DNA from: Protea cynaroides
Lineage: Eukaryota; Streptophyta; Magnoliopsida; Proteales; Proteaceae
Assembly: GCA_028583415.1 (NCBI GenBank)
Contig: CM053267.1
Span: forward strand, 54,760,914 to 54,824,913
Length of the DNA stretch: 64,000 bases
Direction of reading: 5' to 3'
Positions 22,449 through 33,540 of this stretch are shown one piece after another. A model generated the notes under the pieces. It searched no databases. It saw only the letters and a program-made list of their open reading frames with translations, and was not told the origin of the DNA. The stretch's first letter is position 1. Every line of letters begins with the position of its first letter. The position numbers and the translations under genes are program-made.

Positions 22449-24748
22449 CATCAATAATTTTTTCTTATTATAACTAGCAATTATAAAATTGGGTAGATGA
22501 AAAATTCTATTGTTTGTCAAATTTAGTGGTCCTTAATATAATTCATTATTTCTTAACATTCGATCCCATTTTTAATAGTATTTTTCCCATTATTTAATTA
22601 GAGTTTGACTTCTTTTTATATATATATATTTAAAAAAAAAACATAATTTTGATACATTGTGATGTTAATTATATTGAAAATCAACTATAAGTAAGTGATA
22701 ACGTGGACAAAATATTGCTAAGGTTGAACACTAACAAGCATGACCACCACGATTTGATAGAAATATTCATTATTGTTATGACCAATTCCATGTGTTAAAT
22801 GGAATAGAAATTTAAACATTAATAAACCATGTGGTAAAATAAAACTTTGAAATTTCAAGACTATCAAAGTGCATGAATCACTTAGAAAAAGTATGAAGAA
22901 ACAAATGATTAAATTTAAGTTCAAAATTTGACACACAAGGAGTAAAATCTATTTCTTAGACATCCAATGGTCAAAATTGCAATCATCATTCCATATAGTA
23001 TAATTAGGTTACACCACTATTCTTTGGTGCCTAATCTAATTAGTCGTCTTCTCCTTCAAAATTTTTTTAAAAACACTAATGTAAGGGCAGGAAAAAGGTT
23101 ATGTCCAACTGTGGGTTTTCTTAGCCTCTAGGCTTTTCGGGAAATAAAAAAAGGAAAATGAAATCAAATTAATATTAAGAAAAAGATATTCTCCGGTTTG
23201 TAGAGCAGATAAATTAAGGATGAGGAGATAGGAGAAAAGGATAGAAAGGGAACTTAATTGTAAAGAGTAAGGTGGATATTTAATGTCGATCTTACAGAGT
23301 AGGAAAACTTTTACTAAATATTAAAATATAATTTTTTTTATAATGATTACATTTGCTGGAATTTTCTTTTTAATTATTACATTACATGATGATGTAATTG
23401 TTAAATTTCACTTTACATTTCAATCATATTCATTTGTTTTGAAAAAAATTACATTTGAGAATATAATGATAAGAGTCGTAGATTACACAATAAAGATTAC
23501 AAAACCCTCTTTTTTCTTTCCAATAATGATTTCATTTCTCCTCACTTGCAATCAAATTAATGGAGCCATCATGGCTTCATGGACTTGCACTTTGGGCTTG
23601 TATCTGCCCAATATGTTTTATTCGTTGAACATGAGAAACCAAGTATTTTCTGGTGTAGAACTTTTTTTTGTGGGGAAAGTTTTTATACACTGTTTGATTG
23701 TAAGGAAAATTAAAAGAAAGAAAAATAAAATTTTTTATAATCATTACTTAACATGATATATAAATTATTTAAAATTTTCACCATATTTAATTTTAATACT
23801 TGTTAGGTATAATTTTTATTTTACTTCTTAAATGAAGGGATTTTTTTTTGTGACTGAGAATTTCTTCAGATAAAACGTGAAGAACTCTTAGACAGAGGAC
23901 AACATCGTTCCTAAATTCATGAATCAGAAATGGGCCAACTAGGCTGTCATATAAGACAAAGACATGACCCTCATTGCCAGGGAATCAGTTAACTGTTAAT
24001 TTCTCTTGAAACATACAAAAGAAATTACAATATTTAAAGTAGAACTTTAAATTAGAAAATATCATCCAAAATAACCTGATATGTAATGGTGAAAAGCAGG
24101 AACTAATCTCCAAGAAATTTGGATACAAGGTAAAGTGATTTTCTTTTTATGAAAAGAAATGTAAAACTTAATAACCAAATATGAAAGTTGCTCCACCTAT
24201 AGAAGCCTCCATGATCGAGTTGACTTATTAATGTGCCATACTATCGTATGAAAGGATGACTTAACAAATTCAATAATTGAATAGAAAGGATATGAATGTG
24301 GGTCTCACACACTTCCTCAACAGTTCTCAAAAGTATGGGGTGATTAGCAGGTGAGGAAAAGATCAGCACTCGAAGATCATAAGACCCAATAATTGATGAG
24401 ACCCAATAACAAAAAAAGATCACGCATCCCAATAATGAACATGAGATGTAGACCAGATTGAAGAATCTCAACCAAACACCTTGCTCCTAAAAATACCATA
24501 TGATTTTTGAACTCCTAATCATGGAGCTCACTTAATCCCTTCCATTGCCTTTGCCTATTTTGAGGATTAACAATTTTCCTTTCTTCCTCTTTGTACACAG
24601 ATCAAGGATATACGTGATTAAATAAAACCAGAAGTACCACCTTCCCTTTTTGCTCTTTTCATTGTAAAATTTTCTATGTAATTGATATTTTACGTCCATA
24701 TAAGATGGGGGAAAAAGAAAATTTTTCTTTAAATTATAGGATTTCTCT
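22449..24748. other. long AT-rich spacer
   Basis: About 2.3 kb without recognisable exons or repeats. The longest open frame (23343-23756 plus) is AT-driven, low in complexity and shows no family resemblance. Confidence 0.35.
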
Positions 24749-25179
24749 TGTTAGATTCCTGATGTGTGGGTTTGATCAATTACCTAACCAGTTGTTAAGT
24801 GGGAGTTCAATTATTGGTTTGACCGGTTCAGGTCTAGTTCGTCACTGGTTAGAGACTACTAACCCAGTCCACTGTGGGAATGGTTCTGGGTTAGGGATTG
24901 TATTATAAATACAATGATTAGGGTCTCCACAGTCATTGGTTTTATCTCTCTGTTGCTTCCATACGCACAGAGGCAAAAGGGATCCCAACGAGACTGTGGA
25001 AGACTCTAATCGAAGCATTCAAGGTACAGGAAACGGTCGGAAATCAATCTACAGCAAATGGTATGTGTTCTATCATCTCTTTTATTGCCCATTGTATTCT
25101 AGTTATCTGTGTGGTGGATTCGTTAGGATTCATGGGAAATCTCATGGGAAAACCCTAACTTGCATTAAAAATTCTAACA
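24749..25179 (+). repeat. LTR of the gap-cut retrotransposon
   Basis: 431 bp with 7-bp inverted ends TGTTAGA/TCTAACA. A TATA-like TATTATAAATACA lies near 24899, about where transcription of such an LTR should start. Confidence 0.7.
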
Positions 25180-25905
25180 ATTGGTATCAGAGCCACCCAC
25201 ACAGAACTAGAATCGTAGGTAATGGACAATTAAAATGGTAGGAATGACTGAATTGAAAAAGGGAGATATTTTTCTCCAAAATTTTTCCCACAAAGTTTAA
25301 AACTCTTCAAAATTTTTTCAGACCGGTGAAATTCGAAATAAACTAAACCAAGTTGTAGTACTCGGAAAAACGAGTTGAACGACACAAAGCTTGTCGCCGG
25401 AGGTGGCCGGACGGGCTCCCACGCGCCGCCTGAAAAGGCGCGTGAGATCCACGCGTCGGCAGTTGGATTTTTTTTTTAAAAAAAATTCTGACGGTGCCGA
25501 GTCATCGCCGGGTCGACTCGGCTCCGGATCGGTTACCCTAACTGGGTTGCGGGTTGCCTGGGCCGAGGCAACCCAGCCCCGGGGCGCCGAGGGCCAAGAC
25601 CGACTCGGCCCGGGGCTGGCCCGGCCCTGGCCAAGCCCGCCCCGGCCAAGCCACCAACCCGGTCGGACCCGGGGCTGGCCCAACCCAGTCCAGGCCAAGC
25701 CAGCCCGACCTGGCAAACCCAACCCGGACCCGAAACCCGGATTCATGGTCGGGTGGGGCGACCCGAAAACCCGGGGATATACCCAATGGTTTGCCCACAA
25801 CCCAGAATTGTGACCCGATAGATTAACCCGAAACCCAGAAATTTGACCCGGATGTGCATTTGGTCGAACCGGAAATCGATTTGGCTTTGGTCGACCTGGT
25901 CGGTT
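24749..25905 (+). mobile_element. 5' end of a copia-type LTR retrotransposon, cut by the gap
   Basis: The LTR (24749-25179) has TGTTAGA..TCTAACA ends. It is followed by TGGTATCAGAGCC (25182-25194), a tRNA-iMet primer-binding site, and a leader. From 25380 the leader becomes strikingly GC-rich, with repeated CCCGG/GGCC motifs (AACCCGG, GGCCAAGCC). This is unlike everything around it and runs into the N gap. No gag or pol is visible, and the second LTR is not seen beyond the gap. Confidence 0.72.
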
Positions 25906-26405
25906 NNNNNNNNNNNNNNNNNNNNNNNNNNNNNNNNNNNNNNNNNNNNNNNNNNNNNNNNNNNNNNNNNNNNNNNNNNNNNNNNNNNNNNNNNNNNNNN
26001 NNNNNNNNNNNNNNNNNNNNNNNNNNNNNNNNNNNNNNNNNNNNNNNNNNNNNNNNNNNNNNNNNNNNNNNNNNNNNNNNNNNNNNNNNNNNNNNNNNNN
26101 NNNNNNNNNNNNNNNNNNNNNNNNNNNNNNNNNNNNNNNNNNNNNNNNNNNNNNNNNNNNNNNNNNNNNNNNNNNNNNNNNNNNNNNNNNNNNNNNNNNN
26201 NNNNNNNNNNNNNNNNNNNNNNNNNNNNNNNNNNNNNNNNNNNNNNNNNNNNNNNNNNNNNNNNNNNNNNNNNNNNNNNNNNNNNNNNNNNNNNNNNNNN
26301 NNNNNNNNNNNNNNNNNNNNNNNNNNNNNNNNNNNNNNNNNNNNNNNNNNNNNNNNNNNNNNNNNNNNNNNNNNNNNNNNNNNNNNNNNNNNNNNNNNNN
26401 NNNNN
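25906..26405. other. assembly gap
   Basis: Exactly 500 N, most likely a placeholder of arbitrary length. Open frames that cross it are artefacts. Confidence 0.98.
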
Positions 26406-26805
26406 ATCGATGTTCGACCTGCATAATGAAGAGTTCCGATTCCCCTGAGCTGCTGGAGAATCATCCTTCTAAGAAATGTTATTCCTGGTGGAATATCCAT
26501 TGGCAGATAAGATCTCTTCCAATGTATTTGCCTGTATTCGAATCATGGATGAATGCTGACTCGGTCTATTGCCATGTGTTGCTACCAGACAGGTGGGAGG
26601 ATTCATAATTGTAATAAAATACTTTTTTTTTTCGTAAAATCATTTTGCCTCATACTAAGTCAAGTAGACAAATTTTCAGTAAATTGATTTAAAGCCATTT
26701 CAGAATTACATATATACTCCAGTTTAATAAATCATATATTAGATGGCATTCAAATCGTCTCCTGTGAGTACACTAGCAGGAGACGTGGTGTTTGACGGAT
26801 GCCCG
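26406..26805. other. sequence behind the gap, unassigned
   Basis: A plus frame (26426-26608) and its antisense frame are both open, and neither matches a family I know. The rest is AT-rich. Confidence 0.25.
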
Positions 26806-27071
26806 TTACGTGTTTTCACTGGTATCCGACGTCTCAAGACAACCAGCCACAGGATACGAAACATGAATGGTAAGCACTTTATCAAAGTCTTCGATTCCAT
26901 GAAATTTCCTCACGAAAGCAACCTTTGACATCTCTTCAGACGGATCTGGTTCATGAGCTCCAACGAGAAACCCCAAAGCCTGGAATCTCTCGCCTTCATG
27001 GTACTTGTTAGATCTCAAATCGATGACGTGAGCTTTAAAACGAGCTTCAAATCCGATTTTCCCTGAAATCA
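26806..27071 (-). CDS. unassigned exon-like open frame
   Basis: Behind a good acceptor (GATTTCAG at about 27072) the minus strand reads GKIGFEARFKAHVIDLRSNK, then YHEGERFQALGFLVGAHEPD and FVRKFHGIEDFDKVLT, to a stop near 26806. The composition is protein-like and unlike the surrounding AT-rich DNA, so it is probably an exon or a captured gene piece. No donor can be fixed with confidence and I do not recognise the family. Confidence 0.28.
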
Positions 27072-27193
27072 GTTCTCATCACACCAAAGCTCCAACCAAT
27101 CCTTTCAGGCAAGAAAGTTGTGGGAATTGAAAGACATGAAAGGACGAGTAGCACCAAGAGCTTATCAGACTTGGAATCTAAAGAAAGGGGTTC

Positions 27194-27340
27194 ATGGATC
27201 TTGATTTTGTTTTTTCAGAAGAAGATAAGGATTCAAGTTTGGTTCCTATCATTCCTGGGTTGCAGAGACTGGGAAAGAAATCTAGCGAACAAGACACTGC
27301 TGTTGATGACGAATTTGCAATTCCAAGACCTTATATATCT
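27194..27340 (+). CDS. unassigned exon-like open frame
   Basis: The plus strand reads MDLDFVFSEEDKDSSLVPII, then PGLQRLGKKSSEQDTAVDDE and FAIPRPYI. The acidic, well-balanced composition suggests an exon or its relic. I recognise no family and no clear splice border. It may belong with the minus-strand frame just before it to a captured or fragmented gene. Confidence 0.22.
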
Positions 27341-27374
27341 TTCTGGCTCTACTATTGTTTCTTATTTAATGTAA

Positions 27375-28475
27375 TTTTCTTTTTACACTTTTGTAATATA
27401 AATAGTTGTACTCTGTTCATTTTCATTTTTTAGTAAGAAGAAATCATTTGAGCATTCGAGAAACCTTATGTTCTTGTACACTCTTACTTAAGGGTGCAAG
27501 GTTTACCCTGACGACCCTAACTCGTCCAGGCCCGCCCTGAACCCTGGTAGAGTTAAACACGGCCTGAATCCTGACAGGACTGGGTTATGGCTTAATTTTT
27601 TATCAGCCCTGGCAAGGTTGGGTTGGGTCAGGGTTGACCCCCTGGGTTGAGCCCGGCCCGGCCCGACCCTGTATATATATGAATATAATCTGAGAAGCGT
27701 TGCCGACTCTAAGAGGCGTTGAGACATTGTCTGAGAGACTGAGAGTCGACTGTCGAAAAAGATTAGGTGAGAATAGAAATCTCCTGAGGAGTTTTCCATG
27801 TTTTGAGTTAAATGTTTTTTATAGTTTGATTGTTATTGTTTCGACTTCATTTGCTGATCTATTAGAAAACTGTAAGGAGATTTTACTTTGTTTTGAGTTA
27901 TGTGTTTTCAATCTTTTTGTTGTTATTTTGATAGATTGAGTATGTTGTTTGATTTTTGTTGTTTCTATTTTATTTGTTGATCTTTTAGAGTTCCCCTCTG
28001 TTTTGGCTACCAATCTTGTTCATATTTTGTTCATATTTTTATCTGTAGAGATTTATGATTCCCATGAGTGTTGTAATGGACAATCAAAAGCATGTTTAAT
28101 GATCGACATGAGATTTCGATTTGAGCTAAGATCAAATGGGTTTTAAATGAATTGTATGATTGATATCGTTTATTTTCTCTTTTTTTCTCTTTTTACCTAC
28201 GAGGATCTTTTTTTCTCTTTTTACTTCTCCTGAATCAGGATTAATCAGGGTTAACCCGGCCCAACCCGGTCCTGTCAGGGTCAATCAGGGCAGGTTAGGG
28301 TTAGGCCCAACCCTACCAGGGTCAGGGTTAGGGTTGTACATTTTTTGACCCTGGTATGGTTGGGCTGGGTTAGGGTTAAGTTTAAATAGTCAAGGTTGGG
28401 GTTAGGGTTTTGAAAAACCCGATCCAATCCGACCCTGTTGTAGCCCTACTCTTACTCTTAACATGGTATCAGATG
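27375..28475 (+). repeat. LTR-like remnant ending in a primer-binding site
   Basis: The sequence around the hAT insert, read without it, ends ..CTCTTACTCTTAACA directly before TGGTATCAGATG (28464-28475), a copia-type LTR end plus tRNA-iMet site. A TATA-like AATATAAATAG lies near 27393. The left LTR end is not determined and no second LTR is seen. Confidence 0.45.
27489..28448. mobile_element. non-autonomous hAT element nested in a decayed LTR
   Basis: A 960-bp insert with ends TAAGGGTGCAA and TTGTAGCCCTA (imperfect inverted repeats) lies between exact 8-bp duplications CTCTTACT (27481-27488, 28449-28456). Both subterminal regions are rich in GACCCTG, GGGTTAG and CCAACCC motifs. The interior has three related T-rich segments (27800-28050) and no transposase. 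Confidence 0.88.
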
Positions 28476-29451
28476 AAGGTTCTCGTTTCTGCCGATCTTT
28501 CTCTCTTTTCGCCACCGTATCATCTTGTTTCATCTCTTGATTCTTTCCTTTGGTAAGATCTGGATCATCTTCATTCTCGCCTCTGATTTCGTTGCAAGAT
28601 TGTGTTTTTTGGATTCTTTGTTTTTTTTCAAATCTGTGGTTTCCTTTAACTCAGATCTTGATTTTGTTCGGTTTTCCTCTGATCTCAGATCTGTAGCTCT
28701 TTTTAACTCAGATCTTGATTCCATTTATATTCATCTACTTTCAGATGTATTCTACTTGTTTTCTGCTACGTCTTTTTCTTTGATTCCTCTGAAAATCAGC
28801 TGATTTCTTTGAAAATTAGATCTTGCATCGACTGTGAGTTTCTTTCTTCAGTTCTAGGTTGTTCTTGTTGTTTCACGGTTTCTTGAACCATAATTTTTCG
28901 GTGTTCGCTCTCATTTCAGGGAACCCTCGATCCAATCTTCTTCTTCCTCTGCCCTCTCTCTCCCCTTTGAAATGCAGCGAGTTTGCTTTTCAGATTCAAA
29001 ATCGGCATTTGATATGCTGTTTACCATTCAACACTGTGTGTCCTATGACGGGATTTGTTAGGCGTCGGATAAGTCCAACTCCACATGGCTTTTATCGGAT
29101 ATGGACAGCAACGTCTCTTATGGATACCCTCAGGAGACATTTGGATCCATTCAGATGTTGCAAGTTTAAGTCAAAAGAATTCCCCTACATGGCTGCATGA
29201 AGTTCTTAGATATGATTGAAAGTCAAAATTTTGAATAAAATGGTTTAGTATATAGTTAAAAATATAGTAGGAAGGTCAAGAGTCAACACATGCGGTGGTC
29301 ACAAGCTAGAGGTTGACAAATTCTTTTGACTTGTGGCCTGTTGAAGGGGCATCCTACCTGTTCAACAGTCAGATTTTGAATTTTAGCCCCTCAAATTCAA
29401 CTCCACCTAAAAAAAGTTAGGCTAATTATAGGAAGGCTTTCTTGTAAAGTC

Positions 29452-29452
<1 letters not shown>
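28476..29452. other. T-rich spacer, possibly retroelement leader
   Basis: It contains repeated TCAGATCTTGATT-like units (28575-28720). The frame 28859-29200 has no family resemblance. Confidence 0.3.

Positions 29453-29543
<91 letters not shown>
29453..29543. repeat. (AT)n microsatellite
   Basis: About 45 uninterrupted AT units. Confidence 0.97.
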
Positions 29544-29547
<4 letters not shown>

Positions 29548-29929
29548 ATTAATTCTCAAACAATAAAGAACGGAAAGAGGCTAGCTTGGCCAGTCTGGAG
29601 GGAAAAATAGTTTTAAAATGGCAGCTTAGTTGTTCAGGTAATGTAATAAAAAGACAGATAAAATGCTATGGGTGGACTATTGTAATTATTTATTTATTTA
29701 TTTAACTTCTCTAATTTTTTTGGGAGAATAATTTTATTAAAAGAAAATAATTAAAAGAAACACCTACCCAAAGGAGAAAAGAATATAAAATAAAATTACC
29801 ATTAAAATCTGTTAGAAGTCACGAGAAAAAGATGTTCACTTTCTAAGATTTCTTTCCCACCATATGCGGTACACTAGGCACAGAAAGTCATCTTAACAAC
29901 TGAGTGAAAATATAATTACCCTTAGAATC

Positions 29930-30520
29930 CTTTTGGATCCAACCCCATGCACTTCCAAAGGAAAGGGAAGGGTGACGAGAAGGGCAGCACTTCATAAAGC
30001 AAACTATACTTCACCAGGGCGAAACTAAAGTTAAAGAGTGGACATGACCCAAGCCGACGCGGAAAAGAAATCTTTCGTAGAAGAGAGGGTCCAGAGGATC
30101 TCATCCCTATTGCTAGAAGGAGTGATAGGAATATGGTGAAGCTGATCCCAAACAGAGGCTAAAGCAGCAGATGAAGCTGGATTAAGGCACCAAGATTCAT
30201 GGGGGATAATAGAGGAGACTAACACCATCCTATCCGAAGATTTCGAACCTGCATCAAATCTGATTCTGTCATAGTCGTCCAACTAGAGCCAAGTAAAGGA
30301 GCTATAAGCAATCTTGCACTTGATTACATTATTGCTATTGGCCTGAGCGAAAGCATCTTCCTCTTCCTCCAAGACCAACTAGCATATAAGATACAAGAGA
30401 TTATCCAGATCGAATCATGGATCCACTGAATCCAAAGGCTATCCTTCTTCACAGTGATCTTCCACAAAAGCCCAAGCCCAAGCCCAAGCCCAAGCCTAAG
30501 ACCAAGCAAAGGGCAACTAA
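29930..30520 (-). pseudogene. LINE (L1-type) ORF2 C-terminal remnant
   Basis: The minus strand encodes the zf-RVT-like end of a plant LINE polyprotein in two broken frames: WKITVKKDSLWIQWIHD and ASWSWRKRKMLSLRPIAI (30324-30509), then DRIRFDAGSKSSDRM, WDQLHHIPITP and RDEILWTLSSTKDFFSASAW (30031-30282). These correspond to the KDSLWVxWIH, W.WRKIL.LR and D.xxW..s..G.FSv..AW blocks of the family. Stops and a frame change make it non-functional, and the RT and endonuclease domains are missing. A short CCCAAG repeat (about 30465-30500) lies in it. Confidence 0.75.
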
Positions 30521-31790
30521 CCTTGATACCTGTCTTATTTACTTCCTCTCCGGTTTAATTTACTATGTATGTGGAGTCACGTCAGGTGACAATCAGTCTA
30601 TTCCTCTAACAATGTCAACCAGCTCATTAAACCCTAAGAATAATGCCTATAGTCATCCCAAGCGATTAATCCTTAAAGGTTTTTTTTTCTTTCTTTCTTC
30701 TTCTATTTTTTTTTTTGTTGAGAGGGAGGGGCATTTTGGGCATTTAATAGACAACAGTTTGGGAATGTAATCGGAGGCTATTGGCTCTTTCTGCTACATT
30801 GCAGCATTTTGCACTGAAACTTAATTTATGTACATTTTATGCATAATCATCTAGCCATGTTGAATCAGAATGCATTCAAACATCTTTTTTCATATTAGAA
30901 TAATGCCTCGATCCCAACAACGAGGGCCCACTAAATTTAAAATTTGGCCTTGGTAATTTTTTCTGTCCAATGGCTAGAGAGAGTAAATCTTCATGTGGCA
31001 TAAATAGCCAACAGTGTTGGAATTAATAAATAAATAAATAATGTATATAACTGTCAGTCTAGTTTAATAAGGTGCTTGTTTTTCTATCATCAGCATACCA
31101 TTCTGCATTAAGTTTTTGCAGACATGAAATATGCCGGATAGACAACCATTTGATCAGAACTCCAGCAAAAGAAAGAAAAAGAAAAAGGAGGGAAAGTCAC
31201 GTTGTTGGACCACTATTGGTGATTGCTATTGAATTTAAATTATTTTTATTGGGTGAATAAAATATATTTAAGACAGAATAAAATTTAACTTTTTTTAACC
31301 ATTATAAATAATAGTTTTGTAATTTATCTCTTGAGCTATCCACGTTTTTCTAACCTCCAATCTCCCCCATGCTCTGACTATGTTCACCAACTTTATCAAT
31401 TCACTGTTTTAGTAATCTCATCACTACTGTGATGCATGCCTCCCAAAGGGGCAACAGCTAGCTTCTTTTCATCCATCTATATATATAATGAATATTATTG
31501 TAATCTGTAGATAACAACTGATGATCTCTTGAACTTTGATTCACTCTTGATAACATTTTCTATCATAATTTTTAGAACCAGACCAAACATCAACTTTTCA
31601 AGGGTCTAGTTCATGGGCTGACCTCTTTCATCAGTTTTTGACTTTTTCCAAAGAAAGTTTTCTGCCCGGCTATGTCTCTTACACCCTCTCACATGGGATC
31701 ACCCCGAGTTATTTCAGTACCCCTCATGTACTCATGTAAAATGGCATAGCTAGGGAGCACTAACCCTGACCCTAAAAGAAAAACACTCAA
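30521..31790. other. spacer, nothing recognised
   Basis: AT-rich with T runs near 30680-30718. No gene resemblance. Confidence 0.3.
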
Positions 31791-32060
31791 TTAATTAATA
31801 ATGATACAAGAACCAGTGATTGGTTCTTCTCGCAAGATGCGTAAGAATAAGAGTCCGTTCTCCCTAAGATTGTAGTTTGGGAAAAAGATCTTGATTGGGG
31901 CAGTGTGTTCGTTCTCAGATTCAGGAGGAGTGAAATGACTATCCCACTCTACTGGTTGGGATGTCCGTGCATGCAATCCTGTTGATTCCCATGCTGATAT
32001 AGAAACCACACAATCAAAGAGAGAGGAACCCTTTCCCATGAAGTTGTCATTACCGACCTG
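31791..32060 (-). CDS. unassigned exon-like open frame
   Basis: Behind an acceptor-like TTTCATTGCAG (about 32061) the minus strand reads VGNDNFMGKGSSLFDCVVSI, then SAWESTGLHARTSQPVEWDS and IKIFFPNYNLRENGLLFLRI, to a stop at 31791. The composition is more protein-like than the neighbourhood. There is no upstream exon and no family I can name. Confidence 0.25.
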   Translation of the reverse strand, partial: QVGNDNFMGKGSSLFDCVVSISAWESTGLHARTSQPVEWDSHFTPPESENEHTAPIKIFFPNYNLRENGLLFLRILREEPITGSCIIIN

Positions 32061-33379
32061 CAATGAAAGTTTTAGTGTCAAAGAAGATAGAATAGAAAAC
32101 ATGTGTAGGAGAGACTCTGGTTGTTGGACTTGGAATGCAATTAAAGGGGCATGGGATCTCTAAATGATCCCCCAAATAAAGGCCAAATTAAAGCTATGAA
32201 GTTCTTCTCATTTGAAGCAAAGGCATTTAGATCACATGGGAAAGGGTCACGTGCTACAAAATCCGAGGCTTATTATCATCCAAACCCTTAATTAAATCAC
32301 ACATAAAGATGAGAAAAAATAAAGGCCCGAAGCTTAGGTTTGGAGTTTCCCAAGATATAATTTATTTTCATGTTATAGGTCTTATGTTATCGAGGTCCCT
32401 AGCTATCTCATATTAACCTCCAAATTAGTGTTTTTAATTACCTGGGGAAGTGCTAGCTCATCCCTTTATGCAAATCCATCTAATTTTAGGGTTTAGCCCA
32501 ACTAAGCCTAGAGATTACTAGTATCATGGTTTCTGGTGACTGATGACACTCTTACTGGATCGCTGGCTGGCTGGATCAGAATCAACCAGCGAGTTTTGGT
32601 CGATTCCTGATGTTGGAATTTGAAATCATAATCTGTTGATTCTGCTCCCTTGAACCCTGGTTTTTTTTTTATTTCTAAATAAAATATGGTAAAAACTAAT
32701 CTCCGAAGAGGTGGATTAATACAGATGGCAAATTAATCATAGCCGTCCATGTATGGTCCTCCGGACGGCCATGATTGGTGTTACTGGTGAGGTTGCCGGC
32801 AACGTGACGTCATCCGGCGCCAAATGCTTAGGTAACTGCTGGCGTAAACACGGCAAGGACAAAAGGGCGTTAAACATGACTTTAAGCAAAGGGATTTGAA
32901 TAATAAAATGAAGAACTAACCCTAATAGTCAACACAATAAAGGGATTGGTATTTTAATGTAGCAATGGGTCATGACAGACTAATAAAATAGTGATTTAAT
33001 ATTAATGGGTCTGCATCACATGGAAGGATGCTTCTCATTCTTGGAGAAGTGTAGTTGTGGAAGAGATAGAGAGAGAATCTGAGTGTAATTTTGTTCTCTA
33101 GTGAAGAGAATTGAGTGGGGTTGTCAAGGAGGAACGTGGAGAAGTGATCTTTGGAAGCTAATCAATGGGTCGGACCACTCTAGAGTCTAGCCATAGTGGT
33201 CCATAACAAACCAATTAAATTTGGTTCATATGAGTCAAGCTCTTAAACCAATTTAATATATTAAATTTGATCACTTGTCATGACAAAGCATTAATGCCAT
33301 GTCTTATAAATTAGTTCACAATTTCATATGGGTATTAATTAGGGTGGACAGAAGATCACAGATCCCTCCTTATCATAGT
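32061..33379. other. spacer, nothing recognised
   Basis: Only short frames. A small palindromic block lies at 32742-32778 (GGCCGTCC). Confidence 0.3.
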
Positions 33380-33418
33380 AAAGCAATTATGTCATTATCT
33401 TTTATTGAAGTGAATGTA

Positions 33419-33453
<35 letters not shown>

Positions 33454-33487
33454 AATTATGTCATTATCTTTTATTGAAGTGAATGTA

Positions 33488-33528
<41 letters not shown>

Positions 33529-33540
33529 TAGAGAGAGAGA
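33380..33540. repeat. tandem duplication carrying two (GA)n tracts
   Basis: GCAATTATGTCATTATCTTT..GAATGTATGTGAGAGA occurs twice, each copy ending in a GA microsatellite of 14-18 units. The unit is about 70 bp. Confidence 0.92.

Noticed and set aside
25182..25194. tRNA-like TGGTATCAGAGCC
   Set aside because: It is the short primer-binding site of a retrotransposon and not a tRNA gene; there is no cloverleaf.
25538..25826. GC-rich Pro/Gly/Ala frames as a possible collagen-like or gag protein
   Set aside because: Several frames on both strands are open at once because of base composition. No gag motif (such as CCHC) is present.
25318..26500. Long open frames on both strands through the N run
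   Set aside because: They exist only because N positions cannot contain stops; the real sequence covers less than half of them.
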